The position numbers were made by a program, and so were the translations under genes. The notes beneath the pieces are model-generated. The model made no database searches, had not been told where the DNA came from, and saw only the letters and a program-made list of their open reading frames with translations. Of a DNA stretch of 64,000 nt, positions 23,207-32,912 are shown in pieces (the stretch's first letter is position 1; each line of letters begins with the position of its first letter). The DNA comes from Aeromonadales bacterium (lineage in GTDB: Bacteria; Pseudomonadota; Gammaproteobacteria; Enterobacterales; Aeromonadaceae): NCBI GenBank assembly GCA_012518835.1, contig JAAYRH010000033.1, positions 31,695-95,694 of the forward strand, in the 5' to 3' direction.

Positions 23207-23234
23207 GTATTGCTTATTGTTGGCTGCGTGAAGG

Positions 23235-24332
23235 TTAGCGTAACCGTTGAAAACGGCTGTCTTCTTCAATCATCACCGGCAGTGTCATTAATTCACCGTC
23301 GCGTAGTAAGGTAATACGCACTTTAGTACCTGGGCGGGTTTCGGCAATTTTATCCATGGCTTGGCGAGTATTAACAATGGGCTCGTCGTCAATTTTTAAC
23401 AGCACATCTTCTTGCTTAATGCCGGCCTTAGCCGCGGGACCTTGCTCATTAATATGCTCTACAAATAACCCAGTACGATCGCCAAGCTTTAGTAACTGTG
23501 CCATTAGAGGCGGGATATCAGCGCCACCAATCCCTAAGTAACCGCGGATCACGCGACCATTTTTTATCAGCTCTTGCATAATTTGGTGAGCGAGCGCGTA
23601 AGGGATAGCAAAGTTGATACCGTAGCTTTCTTGATGCGCTAGGCTTTGAAACGAAGCGGTATTGATGCCGACCATTTCTCCGTAAACGTTAATTAAAGCG
23701 CCGCCAGAATTGCCGGCATTAATAGCAGCATCAGTTTGTAGCAAGTCTTGGCGGCCGTTGCTATCTGGTCCCATGCTAGAAAGACCTGCACGGCCGGTGG
23801 CGCTAATAATACCTTGAGTAATGGTTTGCCCTACGTTGTAGGGGTTGCCAATAGCGAGAACAATATCTCCTACCTGTGGGGCGAGCTTTTTATCTTGTGG
23901 AATGACTGGCAATTGCTCGGCATTAATTTTAAGCACCGCTAAATCGGTAGGTACATCAAAGCCGGTGACTTCACCGGTTACAATGCGACCATCTTGTAGC
24001 GCCACGATAATTTGATCGGCATCGGCAATGACATGATAGTTGGTTAAAATATAGCCTTGTTCAGACATAATAACCCCGGAGCCTAGGCTAGTGGCATTCA
24101 GCTCTGGAATTTGCTCGCCACGCTTAAAGCTGCGGCTATAAATATTCACCACCGCCGGTCCGGCGCGATTAGCTGCATAAGAGAAGCTCGACATCGCTAC
24201 TTGCTGATTACGCCACCAGTGCTCAAAAGGCTGGGTGCGCAGTTGTGGAAACAGTAATAGCAGGATTAACGCCATTAAAATACCGAATACTCCGGCCTGG
24301 AGGATGAATTTTATAGCTGAGGCTAGGCGCAT
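23235..24332 (-). CDS. degS: Site-1 serine endoprotease DegS
   Basis: N-terminal TM anchor, trypsin-like domain (GNSGGALIN), one PDZ domain. Confidence 0.94.
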   Translation of the reverse strand: MRLASAIKFILQAGVFGILMALILLLLFPQLRTQPFEHWWRNQQVAMSSFSYAANRAGPAVVNIYSRSFKRGEQIPELNATSLGSGVIMSEQGYILTNYHVIADADQIIVALQDGRIVTGEVTGFDVPTDLAVLKINAEQLPVIPQDKKLAPQVGDIVLAIGNPYNVGQTITQGIISATGRAGLSSMGPDSNGRQDLLQTDAAINAGNSGGALINVYGEMVGINTASFQSLAHQESYGINFAIPYALAHQIMQELIKNGRVIRGYLGIGGADIPPLMAQLLKLGDRTGLFVEHINEQGPAAKAGIKQEDVLLKIDDEPIVNTRQAMDKIAETRPGTKVRITLLRDGELMTLPVMIEEDSRFQRLR

Positions 24333-24420
24333 AAGGTGTAGATTCAGTTAAGGGCGATAACAAAAGAGGCTAAGCATAACATATTTATGTTAGCGCCCAG
24401 AGGGCTGGGCGCTAAAGAAC

Positions 24421-25779
24421 TTATCTAATAACAAGATAAATAGAAGAGCTGCCACGCTGAATATTTAGGGCAAGCACTTCGGGCTTTTTATCAACGATTT
24501 TACGCAAGTCTCGTAGGTTTTTAACCCGTTTGCGGTTCACACCAATGATAATATCGCCTTTCTCTAGGCCCGCTCTCGCGGCGACCGAGCGAGGCAGTAC
24601 GTCAGTGACCTTAACGCCCGTGATGGACTCATTGCCACTGGTGGGCGCTAATGTGGCGCCATCTAAGGCTTTATTTAAGCTGTTGGCCGAGACGTCTCCT
24701 TCATCGGCACGAGCCAGAGTTACTTTGGCTTTTTGTTCTTTGCCATCACGAAACAAACCTAAGGTGACGGTTTTATTCGCACCCATGGTGGCTACTTTCG
24801 CTCTTAACTCACCAAAGGAACGCACTGGCTTACCGTCGATACTAATAATAATATCTCCCGCCGCCAGCCCGGCTTTTTCGGCCGCAGAACCCTCAATGAC
24901 TTGGCTAACAAAAGCACCATGCTGGCTCTTGTAGCCAAAAGTGCGCGCCAAATCCGAGGTGAGTTCACTGCCCATCACCCCTAACACCCCCCGGCGTACT
25001 TCGCCATATTCCAAGATTTGGTCGGTGAGGCTCTTCACCATATTGGCAGGAATGGCAAACCCAATCCCAATATTACCGCCGCCAGGGCCTAAAATAGCCG
25101 TATTAATACCTACTAGCTTACCTTCTAAGTCGATTAAGGCACCGCCGGAGTTACCAGAATTAATGGCGGCATCGGTTTGAATAAAGTTTTCTAAGTTCTC
25201 CACATTTAGTCCCGAGCGACCCAAGGCACTAATAATGCCCGAGGTGACGGTCTGTCCTAGACCAAAAGGATTACCAATAGCGATAGCAAAGTCGCCTACC
25301 TGAAGTTGATCGGAGTCGGCAAATTCAATTTCTACCAGATCTTTAGCATCGACTTTAAGTAAGGCGATATCACTTTGTTTATCGCTGCCGATAAGCTCGG
25401 CTTCATATTCTTGGCCATCAATGAGGGTAATTAAAATTTTATCGGCATCGCTTATCACGTGATTATTGGTGATCACGTATCCCTTTTTGGCATCAATAAT
25501 GACTCCTGAGCCCAAGGCTTGAAACGGTCTTTCTTGTACTTGCGCGCCGGGGTGCTCGGGACCGAAGAAAAAGCGAAACGGCTCCGGAATAGCTTGCTGG
25601 CTTACTTTCTTTCCAGATACTGAGATATTTACTACCCCTGGAGTCACTTTCTCCACTACTGGGGCTAGGCTATAAATCTCACTACCCGCGCCAGGAGGCA
25701 GCGCGGCTTGAGCGTTAGGCACAAGCGCCATGCTTAAACTGAGTGCCACGGCGGATAGCAAAGGAAATCGAGGTTTCAT
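24421..25779 (-). CDS. degQ: Periplasmic serine endoprotease DegQ/DegP-like (two PDZ domains)
   Basis: Signal peptide, GNSGGALIDLEGKLVGINTAI, tandem PDZ; adjacent to degS. Confidence 0.93.
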   Translation of the reverse strand: MKPRFPLLSAVALSLSMALVPNAQAALPPGAGSEIYSLAPVVEKVTPGVVNISVSGKKVSQQAIPEPFRFFFGPEHPGAQVQERPFQALGSGVIIDAKKGYVITNNHVISDADKILITLIDGQEYEAELIGSDKQSDIALLKVDAKDLVEIEFADSDQLQVGDFAIAIGNPFGLGQTVTSGIISALGRSGLNVENLENFIQTDAAINSGNSGGALIDLEGKLVGINTAILGPGGGNIGIGFAIPANMVKSLTDQILEYGEVRRGVLGVMGSELTSDLARTFGYKSQHGAFVSQVIEGSAAEKAGLAAGDIIISIDGKPVRSFGELRAKVATMGANKTVTLGLFRDGKEQKAKVTLARADEGDVSANSLNKALDGATLAPTSGNESITGVKVTDVLPRSVAARAGLEKGDIIIGVNRKRVKNLRDLRKIVDKKPEVLALNIQRGSSSIYLVIR

Positions 25780-26003
25780 AAGTGCTCCTAAGTGAAGGCC
25801 TGTCTAGGCTAATTCGTATTATTATGACGTATGATGAATAACATAAGTTTCAATAGAGCCTGTAAAATTTATTTTTACTATTAAAGTTGATTTTTGTCGC
25901 CCAGATCAAGTGTTTAGCGTAGGAGAGTCCTTGCCCTGTGGTGCAAGGCCTCTTTACACTGATCGACAATCTTTAACATTGCCAGCTAGGTATAACGAAC
26001 TTC

Positions 26004-27104
26004 ATGACTCCCATTAAAAAGTATCAAGCCGACTTAGAGCGAGATGATTTTATACACGATGCGACTCAAGCCAAGGCGGTTGCTCATTTGCAGCGCTTAT
26101 TTGAGGAGCTAATGGCACCCTCCGTGCCAGCGCCTAAGCCTAGTCTGTTACAAAAATGGCTGAGCCGCCAGCCAGAACCAGTAGAACCGATCCAAGGAGT
26201 TTATTTCTGGGGTGGCGTCGGGCGCGGTAAAACCTATTTAGTCGATACCTTTTATGACTGCCTGCCCTTTAAGCAAAAGATGCGGATTCATTTTCATCAC
26301 TTTATGTTGCGCGTACATAACGAATTGCAAACCTTAAAAGGACAATCGGATCCATTACAGGTAGTGGCTCAGCGTTTGGCCACCGAAGCGCGGGTGATTT
26401 GTTTTGATGAGTTTTTTGTCTCCGATATTACCGATGCCATGATATTGGGTACCTTGTTTGAGTATCTGTTTGAGTTAGGCATTACTTTGGTCGCCACTTC
26501 TAACATTCCGCCTGACGAGCTGTACCGTAACGGTTTGCAACGAGCGCGCTTTTTACCGGCAATAGCGCTTATTAAAGCGCACTGTGAAGTAGTTAACGTC
26601 GACTCGGGTGTGGATTATCGATTGCGCACCTTAGAGCAGGCTAAGATTTACCACACTCCTTTAGATGAACAGGCCCGCTTAAGTCTAGACAGTTATTTTG
26701 CTAACTTGAGCCAAGGAGCAGGAAAACCCAAGCAGGTGATCCGGGTTAACCATCGTGAGCTAATGACTATTGCTGAGGGCAATGGTGTGCTTTATATCGA
26801 CTTTCAAGAGCTGTGCTGCACGCCCCGTTCGCAAAATGACTATATTGAACTGGCCCATCGCTACCATGGGGTTTTGTTAGCGAATGTGCAGCCGATGGGA
26901 CAGGGTAGCGATGATGCGGCGCGTCGTTTTATTGCTCTGGTGGATGAGTTTTATGAGCGTCAGGTAAAATTAATTATCTCAGCGGCCCTGCCAATGGAGC
27001 AGTTATATAGCGAAGGTCTGCTGGATTTTGAATTTAAGCGCTGTTTATCGCGACTGATTGAAATGCAGTCTCATGAATATCTGGCCAAAGAGCATCTGCC
27101 TTAA
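26004..27104 (+). CDS. zapE: Cell division AFG1-like ATPase ZapE
   Basis: GVYFWGGVGRGKTYLVDTFYDCLPF Walker A; RIHFHHFM. Confidence 0.95.
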   Translation: MTPIKKYQADLERDDFIHDATQAKAVAHLQRLFEELMAPSVPAPKPSLLQKWLSRQPEPVEPIQGVYFWGGVGRGKTYLVDTFYDCLPFKQKMRIHFHHFMLRVHNELQTLKGQSDPLQVVAQRLATEARVICFDEFFVSDITDAMILGTLFEYLFELGITLVATSNIPPDELYRNGLQRARFLPAIALIKAHCEVVNVDSGVDYRLRTLEQAKIYHTPLDEQARLSLDSYFANLSQGAGKPKQVIRVNHRELMTIAEGNGVLYIDFQELCCTPRSQNDYIELAHRYHGVLLANVQPMGQGSDDAARRFIALVDEFYERQVKLIISAALPMEQLYSEGLLDFEFKRCLSRLIEMQSHEYLAKEHLP

Positions 27105-27273
27105 GCGCTTAGCATGATTGAAAGTAGAATAGAAAAGCAGGCTAGCGTCACTTTGTGCTGAATATGCAGCACTTTGTTCGAGAATTCCCTTTCTTTAGCG
27201 CATAGGGGGTGTCAAAATACGTACCCCAGTATTTGGGCATAATGCTGAGAAGGGGCGAGCGAGTCGACTAACT

Positions 27274-27287
27274 TTGATGGGCATCAA
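27274..27287. promoter_or_regulatory. FNR/CRP-family dyad (TTGAT-GGGC-ATCAA) upstream of rplM
   Basis: Exact match to TTGATN4ATCAA, embedded in a 26-bp imperfect palindrome CTAAcTTTGATGggCATCAAAaTTAG (27268-27293). Confidence 0.55.
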
Positions 27288-27319
27288 AATTAGTAGGTGA
27301 TTATTACGGCAACTTTATC

Positions 27320-27325
27320 TATAAT
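27320..27325 (+). promoter_or_regulatory. -10 element (TATAAT) of probable rplM-rpsI promoter
   Basis: Perfect TATAAT in the 360-bp zapE-rplM intergenic region; -35 weak. Confidence 0.55.
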
Positions 27326-27465
27326 CGCTCTGCCCACGTTACACTGCTGTCTAACGGACGGCGTCACTGTAAACAGACACTCGTACTCGAAGGGGTACAA
27401 TGTTTGCTGGTGTTTTGCGCATGTGCGCAAGTGTATTATTCATTTTAAGTAATTTGGGTTTATCC

Positions 27466-27894
27466 ATGAAAACTTTTGTTGCTAAGCCAGAAACCGTAAA
27501 GCGTGACTGGTATGTTGTTGATGCAGAGGGCAAGACTCTAGGTCGTTTGGCCACTGAGATTGCAGTACGTCTGCGTGGTAAGCATAAGCCAGAATTTACT
27601 CCGCATGTTGATTGTGGCGATTATATCGTTGTAATTAACGCTGAGAAAGTTCAGGTAACCGGTAATAAAACCGAAGACAAAATTTACTATTCTCACACTG
27701 GTTTCCCCGGTGGCCTGAAATCAGTCAGCTTTGAACAGTTGATTGAGCGCAAGCCTGAGATGGTCATTGAGTCTGCCGTTCGCGGCATGCTGCCTCGTGG
27801 TCCATTAGGTCGTGCAATGTTTCGCAAGATGAAAGTCTTCGCGGGCGCTCAGCACAACCACGCTGCGCAACAACCTCAAGTACTGGACATCTAA
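27466..27894 (+). CDS. rplM: 50S ribosomal protein L13
   Basis: [33 protein letters not shown]; true start internal to the track ORF at 27400. Confidence 0.98.
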   Translation: MKTFVAKPETVKRDWYVVDAEGKTLGRLATEIAVRLRGKHKPEFTPHVDCGDYIVVINAEKVQVTGNKTEDKIYYSHTGFPGGLKSVSFEQLIERKPEMVIESAVRGMLPRGPLGRAMFRKMKVFAGAQHNHAAQQPQVLDI

Positions 27895-27909
27895 GGCGGG
27901 ATTAGGCAA

Positions 27910-28302
27910 ATGGCAGAAACTCAATACTACGGTACCGGTCGTCGCAAAAGTTCTACTGCGCGTGTATTCGTAAAGAAAGGTAGCGGTAATATCGTTATCA
28001 ATAAACGCTCTCTTGAAGAATATTTTGGTCGTGAAACAGCTCGCATGGTGGTTCGTCAGCCATTAGAGTTAGTAGAAATGACTGATAATTTTGACTTGTA
28101 CATCACCGTTGCAGGTGGTGGAATTTCGGGTCAGGCAGGCGCAATTCGTCACGGCATTACTCGTGCCCTGATGCAATATGATGAAACCCTGCGTGGCTCG
28201 CTACGTAAGGCTGGCTTTGTTACTCGTGACGCTCGTAAAGTGGAACGTAAGAAAGTGGGTCTACATAAAGCACGTAAACGTCCTCAGTTCTCCAAGCGTT
28301 AA
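27910..28302 (+). CDS. rpsI: 30S ribosomal protein S9
   Basis: [15 protein letters not shown] ... [17 protein letters not shown]. Confidence 0.99.
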   Translation: MAETQYYGTGRRKSSTARVFVKKGSGNIVINKRSLEEYFGRETARMVVRQPLELVEMTDNFDLYITVAGGGISGQAGAIRHGITRALMQYDETLRGSLRKAGFVTRDARKVERKKVGLHKARKRPQFSKR

Positions 28303-28322
28303 TGGAGCAGGCGTTTATATCA

Positions 28323-28348
28323 AAGCCCGGGTCCCCCGGGCTTTTTTA
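28323..28348 (+). terminator. Intrinsic terminator after rpsI
   Basis: AAGCCCGGGTCCCCCGGGCTTTTTT. Confidence 0.85.
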
Positions 28349-28585
28349 TATATACGAGCTTATTTAAGTGTACTAACAAATTGTTGTTTAAACATACATA
28401 ATGCTACTGATGGGCGGTTTGTTAATACATTTCCCCGTCCTTGTAAAAGCCCTCGCTTTTCTTTAAAATTTCGGGGTTTTATGTGGCAATTGAAACCATA
28501 ATATCCGCCGCAGTTGTCACTGTACGTCTCAATGCATGGAACGAACAATAAAAAACGCGCGGAGACCAAATGGGAGAGTTTTTGG

Positions 28586-29176
28586 ATGAGCAATGTGCCA
28601 GTGGATACCGGTCGCCGTAGGTTTTTGACCTGGTCAACCGCAGCTGTAGGTGGGGTAGGTGCGGCATTTGTTGCTGTGCCTTTTATTTCATCATGGAACC
28701 CCAGTGCTAAAGCAAAAGCAGCTGGGGCGCCCGTAGAAGTGGACGTGAGTAAAATTGAGCCAGGTCAGCTAATTCGTATTGAGTGGCGAGGCAAGCCAGT
28801 GTGGGTGGTGTCACGTACTCAAGAGACACTGGATGAGTTGACTAAGATTGATAAGGATCTACGAGATCCTGACTCTGACGAGCCGCAACAGCCGGATTAC
28901 GCACAAAATACCTACCGCTCGATTAAACCTGAGTTATTAGTAACCGTTGGGATCTGTACTCACTTAGGGTGTTCACCGACGTATATGCCGGGCAACTTTG
29001 GTGCGCAAGTGGAAGGAGTCGACTACGGTTTCTTCTGTCCTTGTCATGGCTCTAAGTTTGATATGGCGGGTCGAGTATTTAAAAACGTGCCTGCGCCGCT
29101 CAACTTAGAAGTTCCCCCTTATTACTATATGACCGATACCACTATTTTAGTGGGCGAAGATGAGGAAGGAGCCTAA
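28586..29176 (+). CDS. petA: Ubiquinol-cytochrome c reductase Rieske iron-sulfur subunit
   Basis: Twin-Arg signal TGRRRFLTW; CTHLGCSP and CPCHGS Rieske motifs; start at MSNVPVD. Confidence 0.96.
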   Translation: MSNVPVDTGRRRFLTWSTAAVGGVGAAFVAVPFISSWNPSAKAKAAGAPVEVDVSKIEPGQLIRIEWRGKPVWVVSRTQETLDELTKIDKDLRDPDSDEPQQPDYAQNTYRSIKPELLVTVGICTHLGCSPTYMPGNFGAQVEGVDYGFFCPCHGSKFDMAGRVFKNVPAPLNLEVPPYYYMTDTTILVGEDEEGA

Positions 29177-29178
29177 CC

Positions 29179-30396
29179 ATGCTGGGTAAACTCGTATCCT
29201 GGATTGATGAGCGGATTCCAATGACCGCCACCTACAATAAACACGTAGGTCAGTATCCAGCCCCCAAAAACTTTAACTTCTGGTACTTCTTTGGCTCGTT
29301 AGCCATGCTAGTACTGGTAAACCAAATCCTAACAGGGATTTGGCTGACCATGAACTATAACCCCTCTGGCGAGGGTGCGTTTGCTTCCGTTGAGTACATT
29401 ATGCGTGATGTCGACTACGGTTGGTTATTGCGCTATATGCACAGTACCGGGGCATCTGCGTTCTTTGTGGTAGTTTATCTACACATGTTCCGTGGTCTTA
29501 TCTACGGCTCTTACCAAAAACCTCGTGAATTGCTGTGGTTATTTGGTATGTTGATCTTCCTAGTACTGATGGCAGAAGCCTTTATGGGTTACTTGTTGCC
29601 TTGGGGACAAATGTCCTTCTGGGGTGCTCAGGTAATTATTTCGCTGTTTGGTGCCATCCCAGTAATTGGTGACGATTTAACCCTGTGGATCCGCGGTGAC
29701 TATGTTATCTCTGGTGCTACGCTAACTCGTTTCTTTGCGCTACACGTGATTGCACTGCCGTTAGTGTTAGTGATCTTAGTGTTCTTGCACATTGTTGCGC
29801 TGCACGAAGTGGGCTCTAACAACCCCGACGGTATCGATATCAAGCTAGTTAAAGATGAAAACGGCTGGCCAAAAGATGCGATTCCGTTTCACCCTTACTA
29901 CACCGTAAAAGACATTGTGGGCGTGGCAGGCTTCCTGTTCATCTTTGCTTTCTTTATCTTCTTTATGCCAGAAGGGGGCGGCTACTTCCTAGAAGCGCCA
30001 AACTTTGAAGCGGCAGATAGCTTGAAAACTCCTGAGCATATTGCTCCGGTGTGGTATTTCACGCCTTTCTACGCCATCTTACGCGCGGTACCTGATAAGT
30101 TAGCAGGCGTGGTCTTGATGGGGCTGTCTATTGCGGTGCTGTTTGTACTGCCGTGGTTAGACCGCTGTAAGGTGCGTTCTTTCCGCTACCGTAGCAAATT
30201 ACACTTATTGAACATTGCTCAGTTTGTAGTCTGCTTTGTTATCTTGGGTATGTTAGGCGCTTTGCCTTCCACTCCGGCACTAACGCTGTTGGCGCAAATC
30301 TGCTCGTTTGGCTACTTTGCTTTCTTTGTGCTGTTATTCTTTTACAGCAAAAACGAAAAAACCAAGCCGCTGCCAGAGAGGGTTACATTCAAATGA
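29179..30396 (+). CDS. petB: Cytochrome b subunit of bc1 complex
   Basis: RYMHSTGASAFFVVVYLHMFRGL, GYLLPWGQMSFWGAQVI. Confidence 0.97.
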   Translation: MLGKLVSWIDERIPMTATYNKHVGQYPAPKNFNFWYFFGSLAMLVLVNQILTGIWLTMNYNPSGEGAFASVEYIMRDVDYGWLLRYMHSTGASAFFVVVYLHMFRGLIYGSYQKPRELLWLFGMLIFLVLMAEAFMGYLLPWGQMSFWGAQVIISLFGAIPVIGDDLTLWIRGDYVISGATLTRFFALHVIALPLVLVILVFLHIVALHEVGSNNPDGIDIKLVKDENGWPKDAIPFHPYYTVKDIVGVAGFLFIFAFFIFFMPEGGGYFLEAPNFEAADSLKTPEHIAPVWYFTPFYAILRAVPDKLAGVVLMGLSIAVLFVLPWLDRCKVRSFRYRSKLHLLNIAQFVVCFVILGMLGALPSTPALTLLAQICSFGYFAFFVLLFFYSKNEKTKPLPERVTFK

Positions 30397-31121
30397 AGAA
30401 GTTTATCATTATCGCATTGGCCTTTTTACCGGCGCTAGCGTTTGCCAGTAATATTAAGCTGGATAAGGCGAACTACGATCAGGCAGACAAAGCTTCGTTA
30501 CAAAATGGCGCTAAGCTATTTATGAACTACTGTTCAGCTTGTCATAGTACGAAATACCAGCGCTATAATAGGGTTGCAGAAGATCTGGAGATTCCTGACG
30601 ATGTAATGCAGGCGAACCTGATGTTCACTGGTGCAGACATTGGTGACTTAATGCATAACGCCATTCCGGATAAAGATGCAGCGAACTGGTTTGGTGCACC
30701 ACCGCCTGATTTAACACTGACCGCTCGGGTACGAGGCGCAGATTGGTTATACACTTATTTGCGTTCATTCTATAAGGATGACAGTCGCCCCTTTGGTGTC
30801 AATAACTTGGTATTCCCCTCGGTGGGAATGCCTCATGTGCTAGAGCCATTACAAGGTAGTGCGGTACTGGTTACTGAGACTCGCACCGTAAAAGGTGAAG
30901 AAGTCGAAGTAGCTGTCGGTACTCAGGTTGATAGTACAGGGGAGCTAACTGCGGAAGAGTATGACGATGCGGTATTAGATATCGTTAACTTCTTAGTCTA
31001 CTCAGGTGACCCAGTTAAGTTAGAACGCCACCGTATCGGGTATTGGGTATTGGGCTTTCTGGCTATCTTCTTTGTCATTGCATATTTGCTGAAAAGAGAA
31101 TACTGGCGTGACGTACACTGA
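30393..31121 (+). CDS. petC: Cytochrome c1
   Basis: CSACHS haem motif, C-terminal TM anchor; ATGA overlap with petB. Confidence 0.95.
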   Translation: MKKFIIIALAFLPALAFASNIKLDKANYDQADKASLQNGAKLFMNYCSACHSTKYQRYNRVAEDLEIPDDVMQANLMFTGADIGDLMHNAIPDKDAANWFGAPPPDLTLTARVRGADWLYTYLRSFYKDDSRPFGVNNLVFPSVGMPHVLEPLQGSAVLVTETRTVKGEEVEVAVGTQVDSTGELTAEEYDDAVLDIVNFLVYSGDPVKLERHRIGYWVLGFLAIFFVIAYLLKREYWRDVH

Positions 31122-31151
31122 TTAGACATCGTCTAAGCTAAAGCTAGGGGC

Positions 31152-31190
31152 GGCAATGGGGCATATGTTTCCATTGCCGTTCCTATTTAT
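31152..31190 (+). terminator. Possible terminator/attenuator hairpin between petC and sspA
   Basis: CGGCAATGG-N11-CCATTGCCG followed by TTCCTATTTA (imperfect U-tract). Confidence 0.45.
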
Positions 31191-31207
31191 AATTTGCGGA
31201 GGATTCA

Positions 31208-31837
31208 ATGGCAGTTGCGGCTAACAAACGCTCTATTATGACGCTCTTTTCGGGCGCAAATGATATCTACAGTCATCAGGTACGTATCGTACTAGCAGAA
31301 AAAGGGGTCAGTGTTGAAATCAGCCATGTGGAGCTGGATAGCCTGCCTGAAGATATGCTGGAGTTAAACCCATACGGTACTTTACCGACCCTAGTGGATC
31401 GGGAGTTGGTGCTTTATGAATCTGATATCATCATGGAATATTTGGACGAGCGCTTTCCTCATCCGCCCTTAATGCCAGTTTATCCGGTAGCACGGGGCAA
31501 AAGCCGCTTAATGATGCACCGTATTGAGCAAGACTGGTATTCGCTGGTTAAGCGGATTCAGAACAATGAAAAAGCGGATGAAGCACGAAAAGAACTGCGC
31601 GAAGCCTTACTTGCCATAGCCCCCATTTTTGCTGAATACCCTTACTTTATGAGTGAAGAGTTCAGCTTGGTCGATTGCTATATGGCACCTTTGTTGTGGC
31701 GTTTGCCTATTTTAGGCATTGAGCTAACAGGTAAAGGCTCTAAAGAGTTAAAAGGCTACATGATACGTTTGTTTGAGCGTGAATCTTTTCAGGCCTCTTT
31801 GACTGAAATCGAACGTGATACAGGTGGTAATCTCTAA
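31208..31837 (+). CDS. sspA: Stringent starvation protein A (GST fold)
   Basis: LFSGANDIYSHQVRIVLAEKGV; sspA-sspB pair. Confidence 0.96.
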   Translation: MAVAANKRSIMTLFSGANDIYSHQVRIVLAEKGVSVEISHVELDSLPEDMLELNPYGTLPTLVDRELVLYESDIIMEYLDERFPHPPLMPVYPVARGKSRLMMHRIEQDWYSLVKRIQNNEKADEARKELREALLAIAPIFAEYPYFMSEEFSLVDCYMAPLLWRLPILGIELTGKGSKELKGYMIRLFERESFQASLTEIERDTGGNL

Positions 31838-31839
31838 TT

Positions 31840-32280
31840 ATGGAACATTTGACACCTAGTCGCCCTTACTTATTACGGGCTTTCTATGACTGGTTGCTAG
31901 ACAACGAGTTAACGCCGCACTTGCTGGTGAATGCTGAGGTGGTACACACCACGGTTCCCCAGCAGCATGTACAAGATGGCCAAATCGTGCTGAATATTGC
32001 ACCCCAAGCCGTGGTAGGTTTGCATATGGATAACGACGCTATTAGCTTTAGCGCCCGTTTTAGTGGCAGTCCTTTCCAAGTCTATGTACCCATGGCGGCG
32101 GTGGTGTCAATTCAGGCCAGAGAGAATGGCGCAGGAACTTTCTTTCCTCCTGAGCCAGCCTATGAGGCGTGGTTAGCGGATAGCAAAAGCGAAGAGCAGG
32201 CGCCTCCTAAGCCCGATCAAGATGAGCCAGCTGCGCCCGCGTCTAAGAAAGGCCGGCCAAATTTAAGAGTGATTAAGTAA
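31840..32280 (+). CDS. sspB: ClpXP adaptor SspB
   Basis: SRPYLLRAFYDWLLDNELTPHLLVNA; C-terminal KKGRPNLRVIK ClpX-binding tail. Confidence 0.96.
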   Translation: MEHLTPSRPYLLRAFYDWLLDNELTPHLLVNAEVVHTTVPQQHVQDGQIVLNIAPQAVVGLHMDNDAISFSARFSGSPFQVYVPMAAVVSIQARENGAGTFFPPEPAYEAWLADSKSEEQAPPKPDQDEPAAPASKKGRPNLRVIK

Positions 32281-32282
32281 TA

Positions 32283-32310
32283 AAAAAACGCAGCCTAGGC
32301 TGCGTTTTTT
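32283..32310. terminator. Bidirectional terminator between sspB and dolP
   Basis: Perfect palindrome AAAAAACGCAGCCTAGGCTGCGTTTTTT between converging genes. Confidence 0.92.
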
Positions 32311-32330
32311 ATTGAGTGAAGCCTAACTTA

Positions 32331-32912
32331 TTAAGGGGCGGCTTGCACTAGCTCAAAGACGGTAATCACCTTTTTAACCCCACTCACATGGCGAGCAATT
32401 TGCACGGAGGTGTCTGCTTCTTTTTGGGTGACTAAGCCAATTAAAAAGACTTCACCATTTTCTGTCACTACTTTAACCTTAGTGCCATCAAAGTTCTTCT
32501 CAGCCAGCAGCTTACTCTTCACTTTAGAAGTAATCCAAGAGTCTTGGCTGCGCCCAGTAATATCAACGGGCTTACCGATACGAATTTCATTGTAAACCTC
32601 TTTTACACCTGGCACATCTTTGACAATTTCCTCGGCTTGAGCGCGATATTCTTCAGTGGGGGTTTGGCCTAGTAATAAACTTTTACCATTGGTGGTAATC
32701 ACTACAATTCGGCTGTCATCCCACAGCGGATGTGTTTCACCGATCCGATGAGCTGCCCGCATATCAATGGTTTGGTCTTTGGCTTGCGTGGACACGGGTC
32801 GTCTATCGGTAGCCGAACCAATGCCCGTCCCCGCACCCGCTAACAGCACGCCAGCACAACCTTGTAATAATAATAGTGAAGTGATTAAAATTAACAGTCG
32901 AGATGTCATCAT
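32331..32912 (-). CDS. dolP: BON-domain outer membrane lipoprotein DolP (YraP)
   Basis: Lipobox LLLLQGC, two BON domains, next to diaA. Confidence 0.92.
   Translation of the reverse strand: MMTSRLLILITSLLLLQGCAGVLLAGAGTGIGSATDRRPVSTQAKDQTIDMRAAHRIGETHPLWDDSRIVVITTNGKSLLLGQTPTEEYRAQAEEIVKDVPGVKEVYNEIRIGKPVDITGRSQDSWITSKVKSKLLAEKNFDGTKVKVVTENGEVFLIGLVTQKEADTSVQIARHVSGVKKVITVFELVQAAP

Noticed and set aside
25881-25908. TTGAT...ATCAA pair in the degQ-zapE gap as a second FNR site
   Set aside because: Half-sites are about 13 bp apart instead of 4.
31189-31194. TATAAT as a -10 element for sspA
   Set aside because: Would leave a leader of only about 7 nt, inconsistent with the Shine-Dalgarno just before the ATG.
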